A DNA stretch of 64,000 nt from Pseudomonas urmiensis (GCF_014268815.2 NZ_JABWRE020000001.1:1865001-1929000), one strand, 5' to 3'; numbered from the stretch's first letter, positions 1 to 9,617 are shown. The notes: generated by a model not told the origin, from the sequence alone. Translations and numbers: made by a program.

Positions 1-136
1 TGTTGGCGGCCCAGAACACCGTTTGCGCGCCGGTCAGGTCGAGCAGGCCCATGTGCGCATAGGCCAGGAACAGCACCAGGCGAGGTTGGCTGACGGACGT
101 GGCGACAGTGTCGGGAACGTTGGCTGCGTGGGTCAT
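1..136 (-). CDS. GlxA/DJ-1-PfpI family protein, N-terminal fragment cut by window edge
   Basis: Only the first 45 codons are inside the window. They read from an ATG at 136 towards lower coordinates and continue past position 1. After a short polar leader, the stretch RLVLFLAY...GLLDLTGAQTVFWAAN matches the first beta-strand and the LLDLTG signature of the DJ-1/PfpI fold. That fold forms the N-terminal half of GlxA-type AraC regulators. Whether an AraC DNA-binding domain follows cannot be seen. The start has only a weak ribosome-binding site. It is the next gene after sfnR on the same strand, with a 156-base gap in which I see no gene. Confidence 0.6.
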   Translation of the reverse strand, partial: MTHAANVPDTVATSVSQPRLVLFLAYAHMGLLDLTGAQTVFWAAN

Positions 137-292
137 GCTCAGGTGTCCGGAGCGGCTATCAGGTTGAGTGCCTATGTTACTCCAGGCTCGGGCTGCCGGG
201 CCTTGCGCTTATCGCGTGTTGCACCAGCGCTAACAACAAGCGCTTCGCGTAGCGCGGTGAGTGTGCAACGTGTCCAGTCACCGGGGTAGCGG

Positions 293-1402
293 TCAGATCG
301 ACAAGCGCACCAGGCGGTTATCCAGTGGTTGCTCCTGATTGCGGCGTTTGTTGACCACCAGCTCGCCAATGGCGATCAGCCGGGTGCGGGTAACGTTGCG
401 CGATAAGCCGAGCAACTGCGCGGTGTGCACCTGGTTGTAATGGCAGAAGCGATAGGCCGAGCGCAGCAGGGCGTTCTCGACTTTCTCGTAAAGCTCGCCT
501 GGCTGCTCTTCATAGAGCCGACTGAAGGCCAGTTGCAACAGATCTTCGACCGCATCGCCGCTGGATGCACGCGCGGTGCTCTCGTCCTGACGTTCCAGGC
601 GCAGGTTCGACAGACGCAGGTCTTGCGCCTGGATCTCGCCATTGCCGCAGGTCAGCAGGCTGTGGTGAATGACGTTTTCCAGCTCGCGAATGTTGCCCGG
701 CCAGCTGTATTCGACCAGCTTGGCCTGGGCGCGTGGGCTGAGCTCCACTTGGCCATAGCTCAGGCGTTCGCTGTAGCTGCGGATGAAGTGCCGCGCCAAT
801 GGCAGGATGTCGCCCGGCCGCTCGCGCAGCGGATGCAGCGACAAGGTCACCACGTTCAGGCGGTAATACAGGTCTTCGCGAAAGTGCCCGGCGTTGATGG
901 CCTTTTCCAGTTGTACGTTGGTCGCTGCCAGCACTCGCACGTTGATCGGGATACTTTTGCGCGAGCCCAGGCGCACGACTTCTCGCTCCTGTAGCACGCG
1001 CAGCAACTTGACCTGGATCGGCAGCGGCAGGTCGCCGATCTCATCGAGAAACAGCGTGCCGCCGTTGGCTTCCTCGAACCAGCCAGCCTTCGCTGCCAAG
1101 GCGCCGGTGAAGGCGCCCTTGTCGTGGCCGAATAGCTCCGCTTCCACCAGCGACTCGGAGAACGCGCCGCAGTTGACCGCGACGAACGGCCCGTTGCGTC
1201 GGCCACTGAGGTTGTGGATGTGGCGCGCGACCAGCTCCTTGCCCGTGCCGGTCTCGCCGATGATCAGGACGCTGGCCTCACTGGGGGCGACCTGTTGCAA
1301 GTGGGCGAGCAGCGCCTGCGACCTGGGGTCTTCGAAGACCTGTGCGGTCGCCCTGATCGAGGTAGCCAATGACGGTGACGGGGGGAGGGTCAGCAATTGC
1401 AT
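293..1402 (-). CDS. sfnR: sigma-54-dependent transcriptional activator, SfnR type
   Basis: This is a 369-residue bacterial enhancer-binding protein with no N-terminal receiver or sensor domain. Residues ~20-255 form the AAA+ domain: Walker A GETGTGKE at 49-56, the sigma-54 contact loop GAFTGA at 96-101, and Walker B GGTLFLDE at 114-121. A Fis-type helix-turn-helix lies near residues 315-345. SfnR proteins are short, sensorless activators of sulfone/sulfonate scavenging genes, controlled by their own expression level. This gene is last in the msuE-msuC-sfnR operon, 9 bases after msuC, so it would be made under the same sigma-54 promoter and could amplify its own operon. Family call is near certain; the SfnR name rests on size and neighbours. 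Confidence 0.85.
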   Translation of the reverse strand: MQLLTLPPSPSLATSIRATAQVFEDPRSQALLAHLQQVAPSEASVLIIGETGTGKELVARHIHNLSGRRNGPFVAVNCGAFSESLVEAELFGHDKGAFTGALAAKAGWFEEANGGTLFLDEIGDLPLPIQVKLLRVLQEREVVRLGSRKSIPINVRVLAATNVQLEKAINAGHFREDLYYRLNVVTLSLHPLRERPGDILPLARHFIRSYSERLSYGQVELSPRAQAKLVEYSWPGNIRELENVIHHSLLTCGNGEIQAQDLRLSNLRLERQDESTARASSGDAVEDLLQLAFSRLYEEQPGELYEKVENALLRSAYRFCHYNQVHTAQLLGLSRNVTRTRLIAIGELVVNKRRNQEQPLDNRLVRLSI

Positions 1403-1411
1403 GAGCGTGCC

Positions 1412-2599
1412 TTATGAATAGAAAGACGGGACGGGACGCTTGCCGTTGAGGGCCCACTCGCCGAGCTCATGGATGCGATAGTCCACAGGGTCGTGCAAGG
1501 TTTGCGTCCTCAGGTTGCGCCAATGGCGGTCGAAGCGCAGCGAGGCATGGGTCGCGCGGGCTCCGGTGACTTCGAACAGGCGGTTGCAGATATCCAGGCC
1601 ATGGCGGGTGGCGGCGACCTTGGCGGTGCCAATGGCCACGGCCAGGTCACCGCGCTCCTCGGCAGTCAGGGCATGCTCCTTGGCCCAGGCGCGGTCGAGC
1701 TGTTCGGCGGCGCGCTCGATCAACAGGCGCACGGTTTCCAGACCGACCCAGAACTCGCCGTAATGGCGCAGGATGTACGGGTCTTCGCTGCTGCTGGTGG
1801 CCTCGGAGCGGAACCACGGCCGGCTCTCCTTGAGGCTGTACTGGCGTGCTTCGGCAAAGGCGCCCTCGGCGATGCCGAGGAACAGGTTGGCAAAATGCAA
1901 CTGGGCGATCAGTGGCCGCAAGGCCGCGAATGGTGTGCTCAGCGGGCCGGGGTCGAGCAGCAGTTCGTCATGCTCGACGCGCACACGCTCGAACGTGGCG
2001 CTGCCGCTGTCGGTCTGGCGCTGGCCGATATTGTTCCAGTCATTGTGCAGGGTGATGCCGGTGCGCCCGCTGGGGATCGCGGCAATCAGCAGCTTGCCGC
2101 CCGCACGCTCGTCCACCGCCGAGGCGATGAGCATTTCCGAGTCGCTGGCCCCTGAGCAAAAGCTCTTCTGCCCGGAAAACTCACACCAGCCGTCGAAGTG
2201 CTTGACCTGGGTGCGGGTATCCAACGGGTTCAGTGCGTTGCCCCAGAACCAGTGCTTGCGCGCGGTCTGTTCGAACCACGGTTGCCACTGATCAGGGCGG
2301 GAGAACAGCCGCACGGTGGCCAGCATCAGGTGATGAAAGCCAAACACGTGGGCGATCGAGCTGTCGACGCGGGCAAACTCGCGTACCACTGCAAAGGTGT
2401 CGCGCCAGTTGGCCCCTTGGCCGCCGTAGGCGCTCGGGATGGCCAGCGACAACAGGCCGCTGCTGCGCAGGGCATCGCGCTCGGCTTTGGGCGTGCCGCC
2501 GCGCTCGTCACGCTCGACGGCGGTCTGGGCAAACTGCCCGGCCAGTTCTTGGGCGATGGCCAGGGCAGGGCGTTGGGCAGGTTTCACGGGTGCATTCAT
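1412..2599 (-). CDS. msuC: FMNH2-dependent monooxygenase of the acyl-CoA dehydrogenase fold (MsuC/SfnB group)
   Basis: The 395-residue protein has the acyl-CoA dehydrogenase fold (IPSAYGGQGANW near the N-terminus, FSGQKSFCSGA in the middle domain, C-terminal four-helix region). It lacks an obvious catalytic glutamate context for acyl-CoA oxidation. Members beside MsuE use FMNH2 to oxygenate small organosulfur compounds; MsuC is known to turn methanesulfinate into methanesulfonate. It starts 9 bases after msuE and ends 9 bases before sfnR, so one transcript is likely. SfnB-type sulfur-acquisition oxidoreductase is the alternative name; the substrate cannot be read from sequence. The flavin-free ssuD/msuD-type desulfonating partner is absent from this operon. 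Confidence 0.78.
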   Translation of the reverse strand: MNAPVKPAQRPALAIAQELAGQFAQTAVERDERGGTPKAERDALRSSGLLSLAIPSAYGGQGANWRDTFAVVREFARVDSSIAHVFGFHHLMLATVRLFSRPDQWQPWFEQTARKHWFWGNALNPLDTRTQVKHFDGWCEFSGQKSFCSGASDSEMLIASAVDERAGGKLLIAAIPSGRTGITLHNDWNNIGQRQTDSGSATFERVRVEHDELLLDPGPLSTPFAALRPLIAQLHFANLFLGIAEGAFAEARQYSLKESRPWFRSEATSSSEDPYILRHYGEFWVGLETVRLLIERAAEQLDRAWAKEHALTAEERGDLAVAIGTAKVAATRHGLDICNRLFEVTGARATHASLRFDRHWRNLRTQTLHDPVDYRIHELGEWALNGKRPVPSFYS

Positions 2600-2608
2600 G
2601 GCCGCTCC

Positions 2609-3169
2609 TCAGGCGCTTTTGCGCAGCGCATGGTGAGCCGCGAACAACGGCACGGCGCGCTCGGCGGCCAGTCGGATGCGCGCAGCCAAAGCTTCGCTGG
2701 TCACCCGGTAGTCGGCCAGCTCGTTCTGGCTGGCGTATACGCCGATGGGCAAGGTCAGCGCTTGCAGGAAGCTGAACAGTGGCCGCAGCTGATGATCGAG
2801 GACCAGCGCATGGCGTTCGCTGCCGCCGGTGGCTGCCAGCAGTACTGGCGTGTCGACCAGCGCATCCTGGCCGATCAAGTCGAACAGGTGCTTGAAGTGG
2901 CCAGGGAAGCTGCCGCGATAGACCGGCGTGGTCACCACCAGCAGGTCGGCCTTTTCCACCAGGCGCAGTTGTTGCTCGACGCTCTCGGGCAGCTCGCTGC
3001 GCCACAACGCCGCGCCCAGTGGGCGGGCGATATCGCCCAGTTCGATTAGCTGCGCCTTGATGTGCAGGTGCTGGCTCAGTTCAGCGAGGATGGCCTCGGT
3101 CAGGGCCAAGGTGCGCGAGGGGCGGCCGGTGCCACCGGACAAAGCGACGACGTTCAACGGGGTGCTCAT
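2609..3169 (-). CDS. msuE: NAD(P)H-dependent FMN reductase MsuE
   Basis: This 186-residue flavodoxin-like reductase opens with VVALSGGTGRPSRT, the phosphate-binding loop of NADPH-dependent FMN reductases. It continues with the TTPVYRGSFPGHFKHL flavin region (residues ~80-95) and the ATGGSERHAL segment. It supplies FMNH2 to organosulfur monooxygenases in the cytoplasm. It is the first gene of the operon, with a TGGAGA ribosome-binding site before the ATG and a sigma-54 promoter about 40 bases upstream of the start. The length fits the MsuE/SsuE family. Which monooxygenase it feeds besides the adjacent MsuC is not shown here. Confidence 0.85.
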   Translation of the reverse strand: MSTPLNVVALSGGTGRPSRTLALTEAILAELSQHLHIKAQLIELGDIARPLGAALWRSELPESVEQQLRLVEKADLLVVTTPVYRGSFPGHFKHLFDLIGQDALVDTPVLLAATGGSERHALVLDHQLRPLFSFLQALTLPIGVYASQNELADYRVTSEALAARIRLAAERAVPLFAAHHALRKSA

Positions 3170-3206
3170 GGCAAGTCTCCAGGTCAGGTTGAGCGGGACT
3201 TTGCTT

Positions 3207-3224
3207 GAGCAATCGTCGTGCCTA
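3207..3224 (-). promoter_or_regulatory. sigma-54 (-24/-12) promoter of msuE-msuC-sfnR
   Basis: On the minus strand the sequence reads AGGCACGACGATTGCT, an exact fit to the GGCACG-N4-TTGCW consensus with GG and GC correctly spaced. It lies 38-54 bases before the msuE ATG, giving a short leader. The last gene of the operon encodes a sigma-54 activator, which agrees with this reading. Confidence 0.8.
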
Positions 3225-3297
3225 TTTTAAATGTCCATATAGATCAACAGGTTGCATCGTTTCGTTGTGCAGCCGGTGTTGCCTTGTGGGCCTGGAT

Positions 3298-3327
3298 GTT
3301 GATCAACTGTTGCGCTGCGAACAGTTG
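3298..3327. promoter_or_regulatory. candidate enhancer (UAS) for SfnR: overlapping palindromes
   Basis: A perfect inverted repeat CAACTGTT-N8-AACAGTTG occupies 3304-3327. It overlaps the palindrome GTTGATCAAC at 3298-3307. It sits about 80-120 bases upstream of the -24 box, the usual place for an enhancer-binding-protein site. The link to SfnR is inference. Confidence 0.5.
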
Positions 3328-3377
3328 GCCTGGTGTTGGCGGCTGTGCAGTGCAGAGAGTTATAGAGGATTTGCGTC

Positions 3378-3412
3378 AGGATAAAAAAGAATAAGAATTC
3401 ATATTCTTATTC
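3378..3412 (-). terminator. AT-rich hairpin with U-tract after mrdA
   Basis: Perfect 10-base arms GAATAAGAAT (3389-3398) and ATTCTTATTC (3403-3412) with a 4-base loop. On the minus strand, downstream of mrdA, the stem is followed by a run of six T. The stem is AT-rich, so an operator role is also possible. Confidence 0.5.
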
Positions 3413-3454
3413 GTTTATGAGATTTAACAGTGAGGGATTTTGCGCTGAGATGTA

Positions 3455-3486
3455 CCGGCCTCTTCGCGGGGCAAGCCCGCTCCCAC
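3455..3486. repeat. REP element, P. putida type (copy 1)
   Basis: Extragenic palindrome CCGGCCTCTTCGCGGG...CCCGCTCCCAC lying just past the mrdA stop codon. It has one extra G in the central loop compared with copies 2-4. Confidence 0.85.
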
Positions 3487-3496
3487 GCCAGGTTGT

Positions 3497-5383
3497 TCAG
3501 CTATGCGGCGAGGTATGATCGCCACCGGCATACTGCGCCTTCAGATGCCCCTGCTCATCGAGCAGATAGGCATCCATCACCTCGCGCACCACAGGCCCGG
3601 CAACCCGGCCCCCGGCTTCACCGTTCTCGATCATCACCGCCACCACGATCGAGGGATGATCAGCCGGGGCAAAACCTACGAACAGCGCGTTATCGCGATG
3701 GCGCTCCAGGGTCTTGTTGCGGTTGTAGCGTTCACCCTGGCGGATTGCGACAACCTGTGCAGTACCGCTCTTGCCGGCAATCCGGTACTGCGCGCCGGCG
3801 GCGGACGCCCGGGCAATACCGCGTGGGTCGTGCATGACCATCTGCATGCCTTGGCTGACCTGATCCCAGGCGCGCTTGTCGCGCAGGACGATATCAGGCA
3901 TCGGATGCGGATCGACCGGCTGCTCACCGGCGACGGTCATTGCCAGGTGCGGCCGGTGCCACACACCCTTGCTGGCGAGCAGGCTGGTGGCCTGGGCCAG
4001 CTGCAACGGGGTGACCTGCATGTAGCCCTGGCCGATGCCGAGGATCAGCGTTTCGCCCGGGAACCAGGCCTGACGGCGGGTGGCACGTTTCCACTGGGCT
4101 GAAGGCATCAAGCCTGCGGCTTCTTCGAACATGTCCAGCGAGACCTTCTGGCCCAGGCCAAATTCGGCCATGTAGTCATGCAGGCGATCGATGCCCAGCT
4201 TGTGCGCCAGGTCGTAGAAGTAGGTGTCGTTGGAGCGCATGATCGCGCTGTACATGTCCACCCAGCCATCGCCGCTGCGGTTCCAGTTGCGGTATTTGTG
4301 CGCATAGTTGGGCAGCTCGTAGTAGCCGGGGTCGAACACCCGGCTGGCCGGGGTGATGACGCCGCTGTCCAGGCCTGCGATGGCCTCCTCTGGCTTGACC
4401 GTCGAGCCTGGCGCATACAGCCCGCGCAGCACCCGGTTGAACAGCGGTCGGTCGATCGAGTCGCGCAGGGCGGCGTACTGCTTGAAGCTGATGCCTTTGA
4501 CGAACAGGTTGGGATCAAAGCTTGGCTTGCTGACCATCGCCAGCACATCGCCGCTGGCAGGGTCGAGCGCTACCACTGACCCGCGTCGGTCGCCCAGGGC
4601 CTTTTCAGCGGCCTGCTGCAAGTGCGCGTCGAGGGTCAGGATGATGTCCTTGCCGGGGGTCGGGTCCTGGTGACGCAGTACGCGCATGACCCGGCCCTGG
4701 GCGTTGGTCTCGACTTCCTCGTAGCCGACCTGGCCGTGCAGTTCGCGCTCGTAGAAACGCTCAATACCGGTCTTGCCGATCGACTGGGTGCCGCGATACT
4801 CGGTGGCGTCGAGGCTCTTGGCCTCCTTCTCGTTGATCCGCCCGACATAACCGACCGAGTGGGCAAAGTGCTCATTTAGCGGGTACTCGCGGATGAACTG
4901 CGCTTGGACCTCCAGCCCCGGCAAGCGGAACTGATTGACGGCGATCAGCGCGATCTGCTCCTCGGACAACCCGACCATCAACGTCACCGGCTCGAACGGC
5001 TTGCGGCCACGGCGCAGGTCCTTGTCGAATTGCACACGATCTTCCTCGCCCAGCCCGAGTATCTGCGCCAGGGCGTCGAGCACCCTGGCCGAATCACCGG
5101 CGCGTTCGCGGGTCATGGTCAGATTGAAGCTGGGTTTGTTGTCGGCCAGCACCACGCCATTGCGGTCGTAGATCAGCCCGCGTTCGGGGGCGATAGGCAG
5201 CACGTGCACGCGGTTGTTTTCCGATACCGCGCTCTGCTGGTCGTGTTGCAGGACTTGCAGCACATACAACCGCCCGACCAGCACTGCCACCAGGCCCAGG
5301 GTTAGCCCGGCACAGACCAGCAACCGGCGGTTGACCAGGTGTTTTTCTTTCTCGTGGTCTTTGAGGGGGATGGGTTGGGGCAT
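3497..5383 (-). CDS. mrdA: penicillin-binding protein 2 (peptidoglycan DD-transpeptidase)
   Basis: A 628-residue class B penicillin-binding protein that cross-links peptidoglycan during cell elongation. One N-terminal membrane anchor spans residues ~20-40. The dimerisation domain begins at APERGLIYDRNG (65-76). The transpeptidase domain has all three motifs: STVK at 327-330 (catalytic Ser327), SND at 384-386 and KSGT at 538-541. Elongasome PBP2 is normally encoded beside rodA, but no rodA, rlpA or mltB lies here. Flanking genes are unrelated, so this is probably a stand-alone second PBP2; Pseudomonas genomes often carry two. A start a few codons downstream is possible but nothing favours it. 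Confidence 0.92.
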   Translation of the reverse strand: MPQPIPLKDHEKEKHLVNRRLLVCAGLTLGLVAVLVGRLYVLQVLQHDQQSAVSENNRVHVLPIAPERGLIYDRNGVVLADNKPSFNLTMTRERAGDSARVLDALAQILGLGEEDRVQFDKDLRRGRKPFEPVTLMVGLSEEQIALIAVNQFRLPGLEVQAQFIREYPLNEHFAHSVGYVGRINEKEAKSLDATEYRGTQSIGKTGIERFYERELHGQVGYEEVETNAQGRVMRVLRHQDPTPGKDIILTLDAHLQQAAEKALGDRRGSVVALDPASGDVLAMVSKPSFDPNLFVKGISFKQYAALRDSIDRPLFNRVLRGLYAPGSTVKPEEAIAGLDSGVITPASRVFDPGYYELPNYAHKYRNWNRSGDGWVDMYSAIMRSNDTYFYDLAHKLGIDRLHDYMAEFGLGQKVSLDMFEEAAGLMPSAQWKRATRRQAWFPGETLILGIGQGYMQVTPLQLAQATSLLASKGVWHRPHLAMTVAGEQPVDPHPMPDIVLRDKRAWDQVSQGMQMVMHDPRGIARASAAGAQYRIAGKSGTAQVVAIRQGERYNRNKTLERHRDNALFVGFAPADHPSIVVAVMIENGEAGGRVAGPVVREVMDAYLLDEQGHLKAQYAGGDHTSPHS

Positions 5384-5616
5384 GCGCGCTCTTGAGCTTG
5401 AGTACCGCCACCAAAAGGGCAGGTACGTTGACCGGGGCGGCGATGCTACGCAACCGATACGCCAGGCTCAAGGCGCGCGCCGCCTGGCGGGGCGCAGGTT
5501 TGGCCTGTCCGGCCCGCTATCAGTAGCTTTACCGGCCAGATGAAGATTCGTTCATGTAAGGCAGCGAGCGATACCCCGGCATAGGCTGGCTGACCCATGC
5601 CGAGGCGAGGGCATGT

Positions 5617-6627
5617 TCAGCGACTGAAGTCGATCACCATGCGGCCTTTGATCTTGCCTTCTTGCATCTCGTCGAAAATCTGATTGATGTCTTCGACCGG
5701 GCGCAGGGTCACCTTGGGCACGACCTTGCCTTGCGCGGCGAATTCGAACGCCTCGAGCAAGTCTTGCCGGGTGCCAACCAACGAGCCGACCACTTCGATG
5801 CCATCGAGCACCAGCCGTGGAATGTCCAGGCTCATGGCTTCTGGCGGCAAGCCTACCGCGACCAGGCGGCCACCGGCACGCAGGGCATCGACCGCCGAGT
5901 TGAACGCCGCTTTGGCCACCGCCGTGACCACCGCAGCGTGGGCGCCGCCGGTCTTCTCCTGGATGATTTTTGCGGCATCCTCGCTCCGTGAGTTGATCAC
6001 CAGATCCGCGCCCATCTCGCTGGCAAAGCGCAGTTGCTCATCGTTGACATCGATGGCAATGACTTTGGCGTTGAACACGTTCTTGGCGTACTGCAGGGCC
6101 AGGTTACCCAGCCCGCCGAGGCCGTAGATGGCGATCCATTGACCGGGGCGGATGTTGGAGATCTTCACCGCCTTGTAGGTGGTGACACCTGCGCAAGTGA
6201 TGCTGCTGGCGGCGGCAGAGTCGAGCCCATCCGGGACTTTGACCGAGTAATCGGCGACCACGATGCACGACTCGGCCATCCCCCCGTCGACGGTATAGCC
6301 GGAGTTCTTCACCTCGCGGCACAGCGTCTCGTTACCGCTATTGCAGTACTCGCAGTGGCCGCAGCCTTGGAAGAACCAGGCCACGCTGGCGCGGTCGCCT
6401 GGCTTGAGCGAGGTTACGCCGGGGCCGACTTGCTGAACGATACCGATGCCTTCATGGCCGAGGATCACCCCGGTCTTGTCACCGAAATCGCCGTTCTTGA
6501 CGTGCAGGTCGGTGTGGCAAACGCCGCAGCACTGCATTTTCAGCAGCGCTTCACCGTGTTTGAGCGGGCGCAGGGTTTTGTCCACGACCTCGACGCGACG
6601 CCCTTGGGCAACAACAGCAGCTTTCAT
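5617..6627 (-). CDS. adhP: zinc-dependent alcohol dehydrogenase, AdhP type
   Basis: The 336-residue medium-chain dehydrogenase oxidises primary alcohols with NAD. Catalytic zinc ligands Cys37, His58-Glu59 and Cys145 are present. The structural zinc site is complete (Cys89, 92, 95, 103 in [15 protein letters not shown]). The Rossmann motif GLGGLG is at 169-174. Length and the [11 protein letters not shown] segment match AdhP/propanol-preferring dehydrogenases. It appears to be a single-gene unit 98 bases downstream of the permease at 6726. No specific regulator is adjacent. Confidence 0.92.
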   Translation of the reverse strand: MKAAVVAQGRRVEVVDKTLRPLKHGEALLKMQCCGVCHTDLHVKNGDFGDKTGVILGHEGIGIVQQVGPGVTSLKPGDRASVAWFFQGCGHCEYCNSGNETLCREVKNSGYTVDGGMAESCIVVADYSVKVPDGLDSAAASSITCAGVTTYKAVKISNIRPGQWIAIYGLGGLGNLALQYAKNVFNAKVIAIDVNDEQLRFASEMGADLVINSRSEDAAKIIQEKTGGAHAAVVTAVAKAAFNSAVDALRAGGRLVAVGLPPEAMSLDIPRLVLDGIEVVGSLVGTRQDLLEAFEFAAQGKVVPKVTLRPVEDINQIFDEMQEGKIKGRMVIDFSR

Positions 6628-6725
6628 ACATGCCTCCGTGTAATGCTGAGTGAGCTTGAGTTATTGCAGGGTCAGCATAGCCAATACCCGTGAAGCGTCG
6701 GCTGCGCGCATGACCCTGCTCGGGT

Positions 6726-8213
6726 TTACATCCACCCCAGCCAGGACCAGTAGGTGCTGGCGAACACCAGCAGCAGCGCATAGCCGATCGCCGTGACCCA
6801 CAGGCCGACCCGGGCAAACTGGCGCGGGGTGAACGTGTCGGTGCCCAGGCAGACCATGTTCTGCGGGGCGTTGATCGGCAAGATGAAGCCAAAGCTGACC
6901 ACAAAGCCGAGCAACATGGTCATGCCGATGCGGCTGAACTCGCCCGGCAGGGTTTGCAGCACGGCGATCAAGATCGGCAGCAGCGCCGAGGTCAGCGCGG
7001 TGGCGCTGGCGAACCCCAGGTGGATGACGATCAAAAACGCGCCGAGCACCGCCAGCACGCCCAGCGAGCCGAGCTGATCCAGACCTGTGTGCTGCACCAC
7101 TTGCGCGCCCAGCCACTGCCCGGCCTGGGTGGTGAGCAAGGTGGTACCCAGGCTGATGCCGACGCCGAACACGATCACCGTGCCCCACGGGATGCGCGCT
7201 TGCACATCCTTCCAGGTCATCACGCCAAAGCGTGGCAGCAACAGCACCACCAGGCCGGCGTAGGTGGTGGTCGTGGTATCGAACGGGTGCAGGCGGCCTT
7301 CAGTGGCCCAGGCCAACAGCAATAGCAGCGAGACCACACCCAGGCGCTTTTGCGCGGCGCTCATCGGCCCCAGCTGGGCCAGGCTCTGGCTGACCCCGGC
7401 CATGCCGCCGGGCACGCTGTCGCTTTCCGGCGGCAGCAGCTTCAACACCAGCACGATCAGCACCACCGACATGATCAGCGCCCAAGGCGCGCCGGCGATC
7501 AGCCAGTCGAGCCACGACACCCGCGCGCCCAGCATCTTGTCCATGAAGCCGATAGTCAGCAGGTTCTGCGCCGCTGCGGTCTGGATACCGACGTTCCAGA
7601 TACTGGTGCCCTGGGCGACGATGATCATGATTCCGGCAGCGATGTTGGAGCGCGCCGGCACCCCGAATGCGGCGATCACCCCCATCATGATCGGCACCAC
7701 GCAGGCACTGCGCGCCGTTGCGCTGGGCACCACCAGGCTGAGCAGGACGATGACGATCATCGCCCCGAGCAATACCCGTCGGGTGCTGGCACCGACCTTG
7801 GTCAGGGTGACCAGGGCGATGCGTTTGTCCAGCCCGGTATGGGTCATCGCCGCGGCGATGAACAATGCGCCGACCACCAGCGCCAACGCCGGGTTGGCAA
7901 AGCCCGACAACGCCATCGACACGCCCGCTGAAGAGCCGTAGCTCAGCGAAGGGTCGGCCAGGGTCGGCGCGGTGCCCAGCAGCACGGCCATCAGCGAGGT
8001 GATCATGATCGCGCTGGCTTCGTAGGAAACCGCCTCGGTGATCCACACGATCACGGCAAATACCAGGATCGCCAGCATGCGCTGGCCTGCTACAGGCAAG
8101 GTGTCGGGGAACGGCAGGAACAAGACCCCGGCCAACGCCAGGCAGGCGATGATCAGCCCGGGTGGAAAGCGCACAGCAGCAGGCGAGGGCTGCTGTGAGG
8201 CATGGTCCGTCAT
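6726..8213 (-). CDS. SLC13/DASS-type anion permease
   Basis: A polytopic inner-membrane protein of about 495 residues, with around 12 hydrophobic segments in two repeats. Each repeat has the SNT/NxP-like turn typical of divalent-anion:sodium symporters (VVPSATARSACVVPIMMG in the first half, LPINAPQNM in the second). The family moves dicarboxylates, citrate or sulfate; the substrate is not readable here. I place the start at the internal ATG (MTDHASQQ) because an upstream in-frame ATG at 8252 adds 13 residues with no ribosome-binding site. It is a single gene with no linked enzymes. Confidence 0.75.
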   Translation of the reverse strand: MTDHASQQPSPAAVRFPPGLIIACLALAGVLFLPFPDTLPVAGQRMLAILVFAVIVWITEAVSYEASAIMITSLMAVLLGTAPTLADPSLSYGSSAGVSMALSGFANPALALVVGALFIAAAMTHTGLDKRIALVTLTKVGASTRRVLLGAMIVIVLLSLVVPSATARSACVVPIMMGVIAAFGVPARSNIAAGIMIIVAQGTSIWNVGIQTAAAQNLLTIGFMDKMLGARVSWLDWLIAGAPWALIMSVVLIVLVLKLLPPESDSVPGGMAGVSQSLAQLGPMSAAQKRLGVVSLLLLLAWATEGRLHPFDTTTTTYAGLVVLLLPRFGVMTWKDVQARIPWGTVIVFGVGISLGTTLLTTQAGQWLGAQVVQHTGLDQLGSLGVLAVLGAFLIVIHLGFASATALTSALLPILIAVLQTLPGEFSRIGMTMLLGFVVSFGFILPINAPQNMVCLGTDTFTPRQFARVGLWVTAIGYALLLVFASTYWSWLGWM

Positions 8214-8390
8214 GGTTCGCTCACTGGCTGCAATAAAGGTGCTAGCCAGCATAGCGCGGGTTGCGCGCGGTAAAGCTGCTTCAGGTCATGGGTTGGCTGA
8301 GTGGTCAGCGCGACGCGCAAGCCAGCGCCCGAGGAGCCGCTGCGACCTGTCCCGCGAATGGAGCCGCAGCAGCCTAGGGAGGTGTCGCTG

Positions 8391-9617
8391 CTAGCAGGGC
8401 TGGGCCGCCAGACTGTTACTGACCTTGCGCCCCAGCACCAGCACCGTGACAAACCCGCAGCCGACCAGCGCCGTGGCCAAACTCAACAGCACCGAGCTGC
8501 CCAGCTGGTCGACGATCTGTCCGCCGAAGAACGAGCCCAGCGCGATAATCACCTGGAACATGGCTACGAACAGCGGCATGCCGCGTTCGACGTCCTTGGG
8601 CGCTACGACGAACATCCAAATGCTTGCACAGGCCGGGAACGCGCCGAAGGCGAAGCCCCACAAAGCGATCAGCATCGCAGCGCCAGTCATGCCGGTAGCG
8701 AAATACGGGAACAGCGCGGTGCTCACGCCGATCAGCAACGCGACCAGCAACAAGGTGTGGCGCACGCTGCGGTTGGCGGCAAAACCGGCGAAGATATTGC
8801 CCAACACCCCGGCCACGCCATACAGCAACAGTAGCGAGCCAATGGTCGGCCCATCGAAGCCGGCACTTTGTTTGAAGAACGGCGCGACATAGGTGTATGC
8901 GGCAAAGTGCGCCAGGCCAATCAGCAGCACGGCGATCAAGCCAACCCGCGCTTGTGAGTTGATGAACAATGCTGGCAGGTCACTGATGCGAATCGCCTTG
9001 TCGGGGTTGAGCCGCGGCAGCAGGAAGATCTGCGCCAACAGCACCGGTATACCGACCAACGCGGTGACCAGGAAGGTCATGCGCCAGCCCATCAAGCCAC
9101 TGAGCCAGGTGCCCACCGGCACACCCAGCACGGTGGCCAAGGTCACCCCGACCATGATGATCGAAGTGGCCTGGGCTACGCCGACCCCCTTGGGCGCCAA
9201 ACGGCCGCTAAGGGCAATTGCCGTTGCCCAGAAACCGCCGATGCTGATGCCCAGTAGTACCCGGCCAAACAGCAGCAGGCTGAAGTCGCTGGCATAGGCC
9301 ACGACCGCGTTGGCGATGATCATGATCAACGTCAGGCCGATCAGCAGGTAGCGCCGATCCAACGCGCCAATGCCTACCGACAGCAAGGGCGCGGCGAGGG
9401 CGGCCATGATGCCGGGCAGGGTAACCATCAGGCCGGCTTGGCCGGCGCTGATGCCCAGGTCGCTGGCGACATCGTTGAGCACCCCCACCGGGAGAAACTC
9501 GCTGGTGACCAGGGCAAAGGCGCCCACCGCGACCGAGAGAATCGCCAGCCATTGCTGGCTGACGCTCTGTTGATTATGTTCGAGAAGGCCTTCAGAGGCC
9601 TGGTTGACGCTTGGCAT
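8391..9617 (-). CDS. MFS drug/sugar efflux transporter, DHA1 (AraJ/YdhP-like)
   Basis: About 408 residues with 12 predicted transmembrane segments. The DHA1 start VAVGAFALVTSEFLPVGVLND and motif A-like loop ALDRRYLLI are followed by the motif-C region GVTLATVLGVPVGTWLSG. These mark efflux permeases of the AraJ/NepI group. The start is taken at the ATG 9617, which has GGAA upstream, rather than the TTG at 9632. It stands alone. The exported compound is unknown; arabinose efflux in the family name is historical. Confidence 0.78.
   Translation of the reverse strand: MPSVNQASEGLLEHNQQSVSQQWLAILSVAVGAFALVTSEFLPVGVLNDVASDLGISAGQAGLMVTLPGIMAALAAPLLSVGIGALDRRYLLIGLTLIMIIANAVVAYASDFSLLLFGRVLLGISIGGFWATAIALSGRLAPKGVGVAQATSIIMVGVTLATVLGVPVGTWLSGLMGWRMTFLVTALVGIPVLLAQIFLLPRLNPDKAIRISDLPALFINSQARVGLIAVLLIGLAHFAAYTYVAPFFKQSAGFDGPTIGSLLLLYGVAGVLGNIFAGFAANRSVRHTLLLVALLIGVSTALFPYFATGMTGAAMLIALWGFAFGAFPACASIWMFVVAPKDVERGMPLFVAMFQVIIALGSFFGGQIVDQLGSSVLLSLATALVGCGFVTVLVLGRKVSNSLAAQPC

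Noticed and set aside
6666..6719. 9-base inverted repeat GCAGGGTCA / TGACCCTGC between the permease and adhP
   Set aside because: The 36-base loop is too long for a terminator and no U-tract is present; it is possible but not convincing as an operator.
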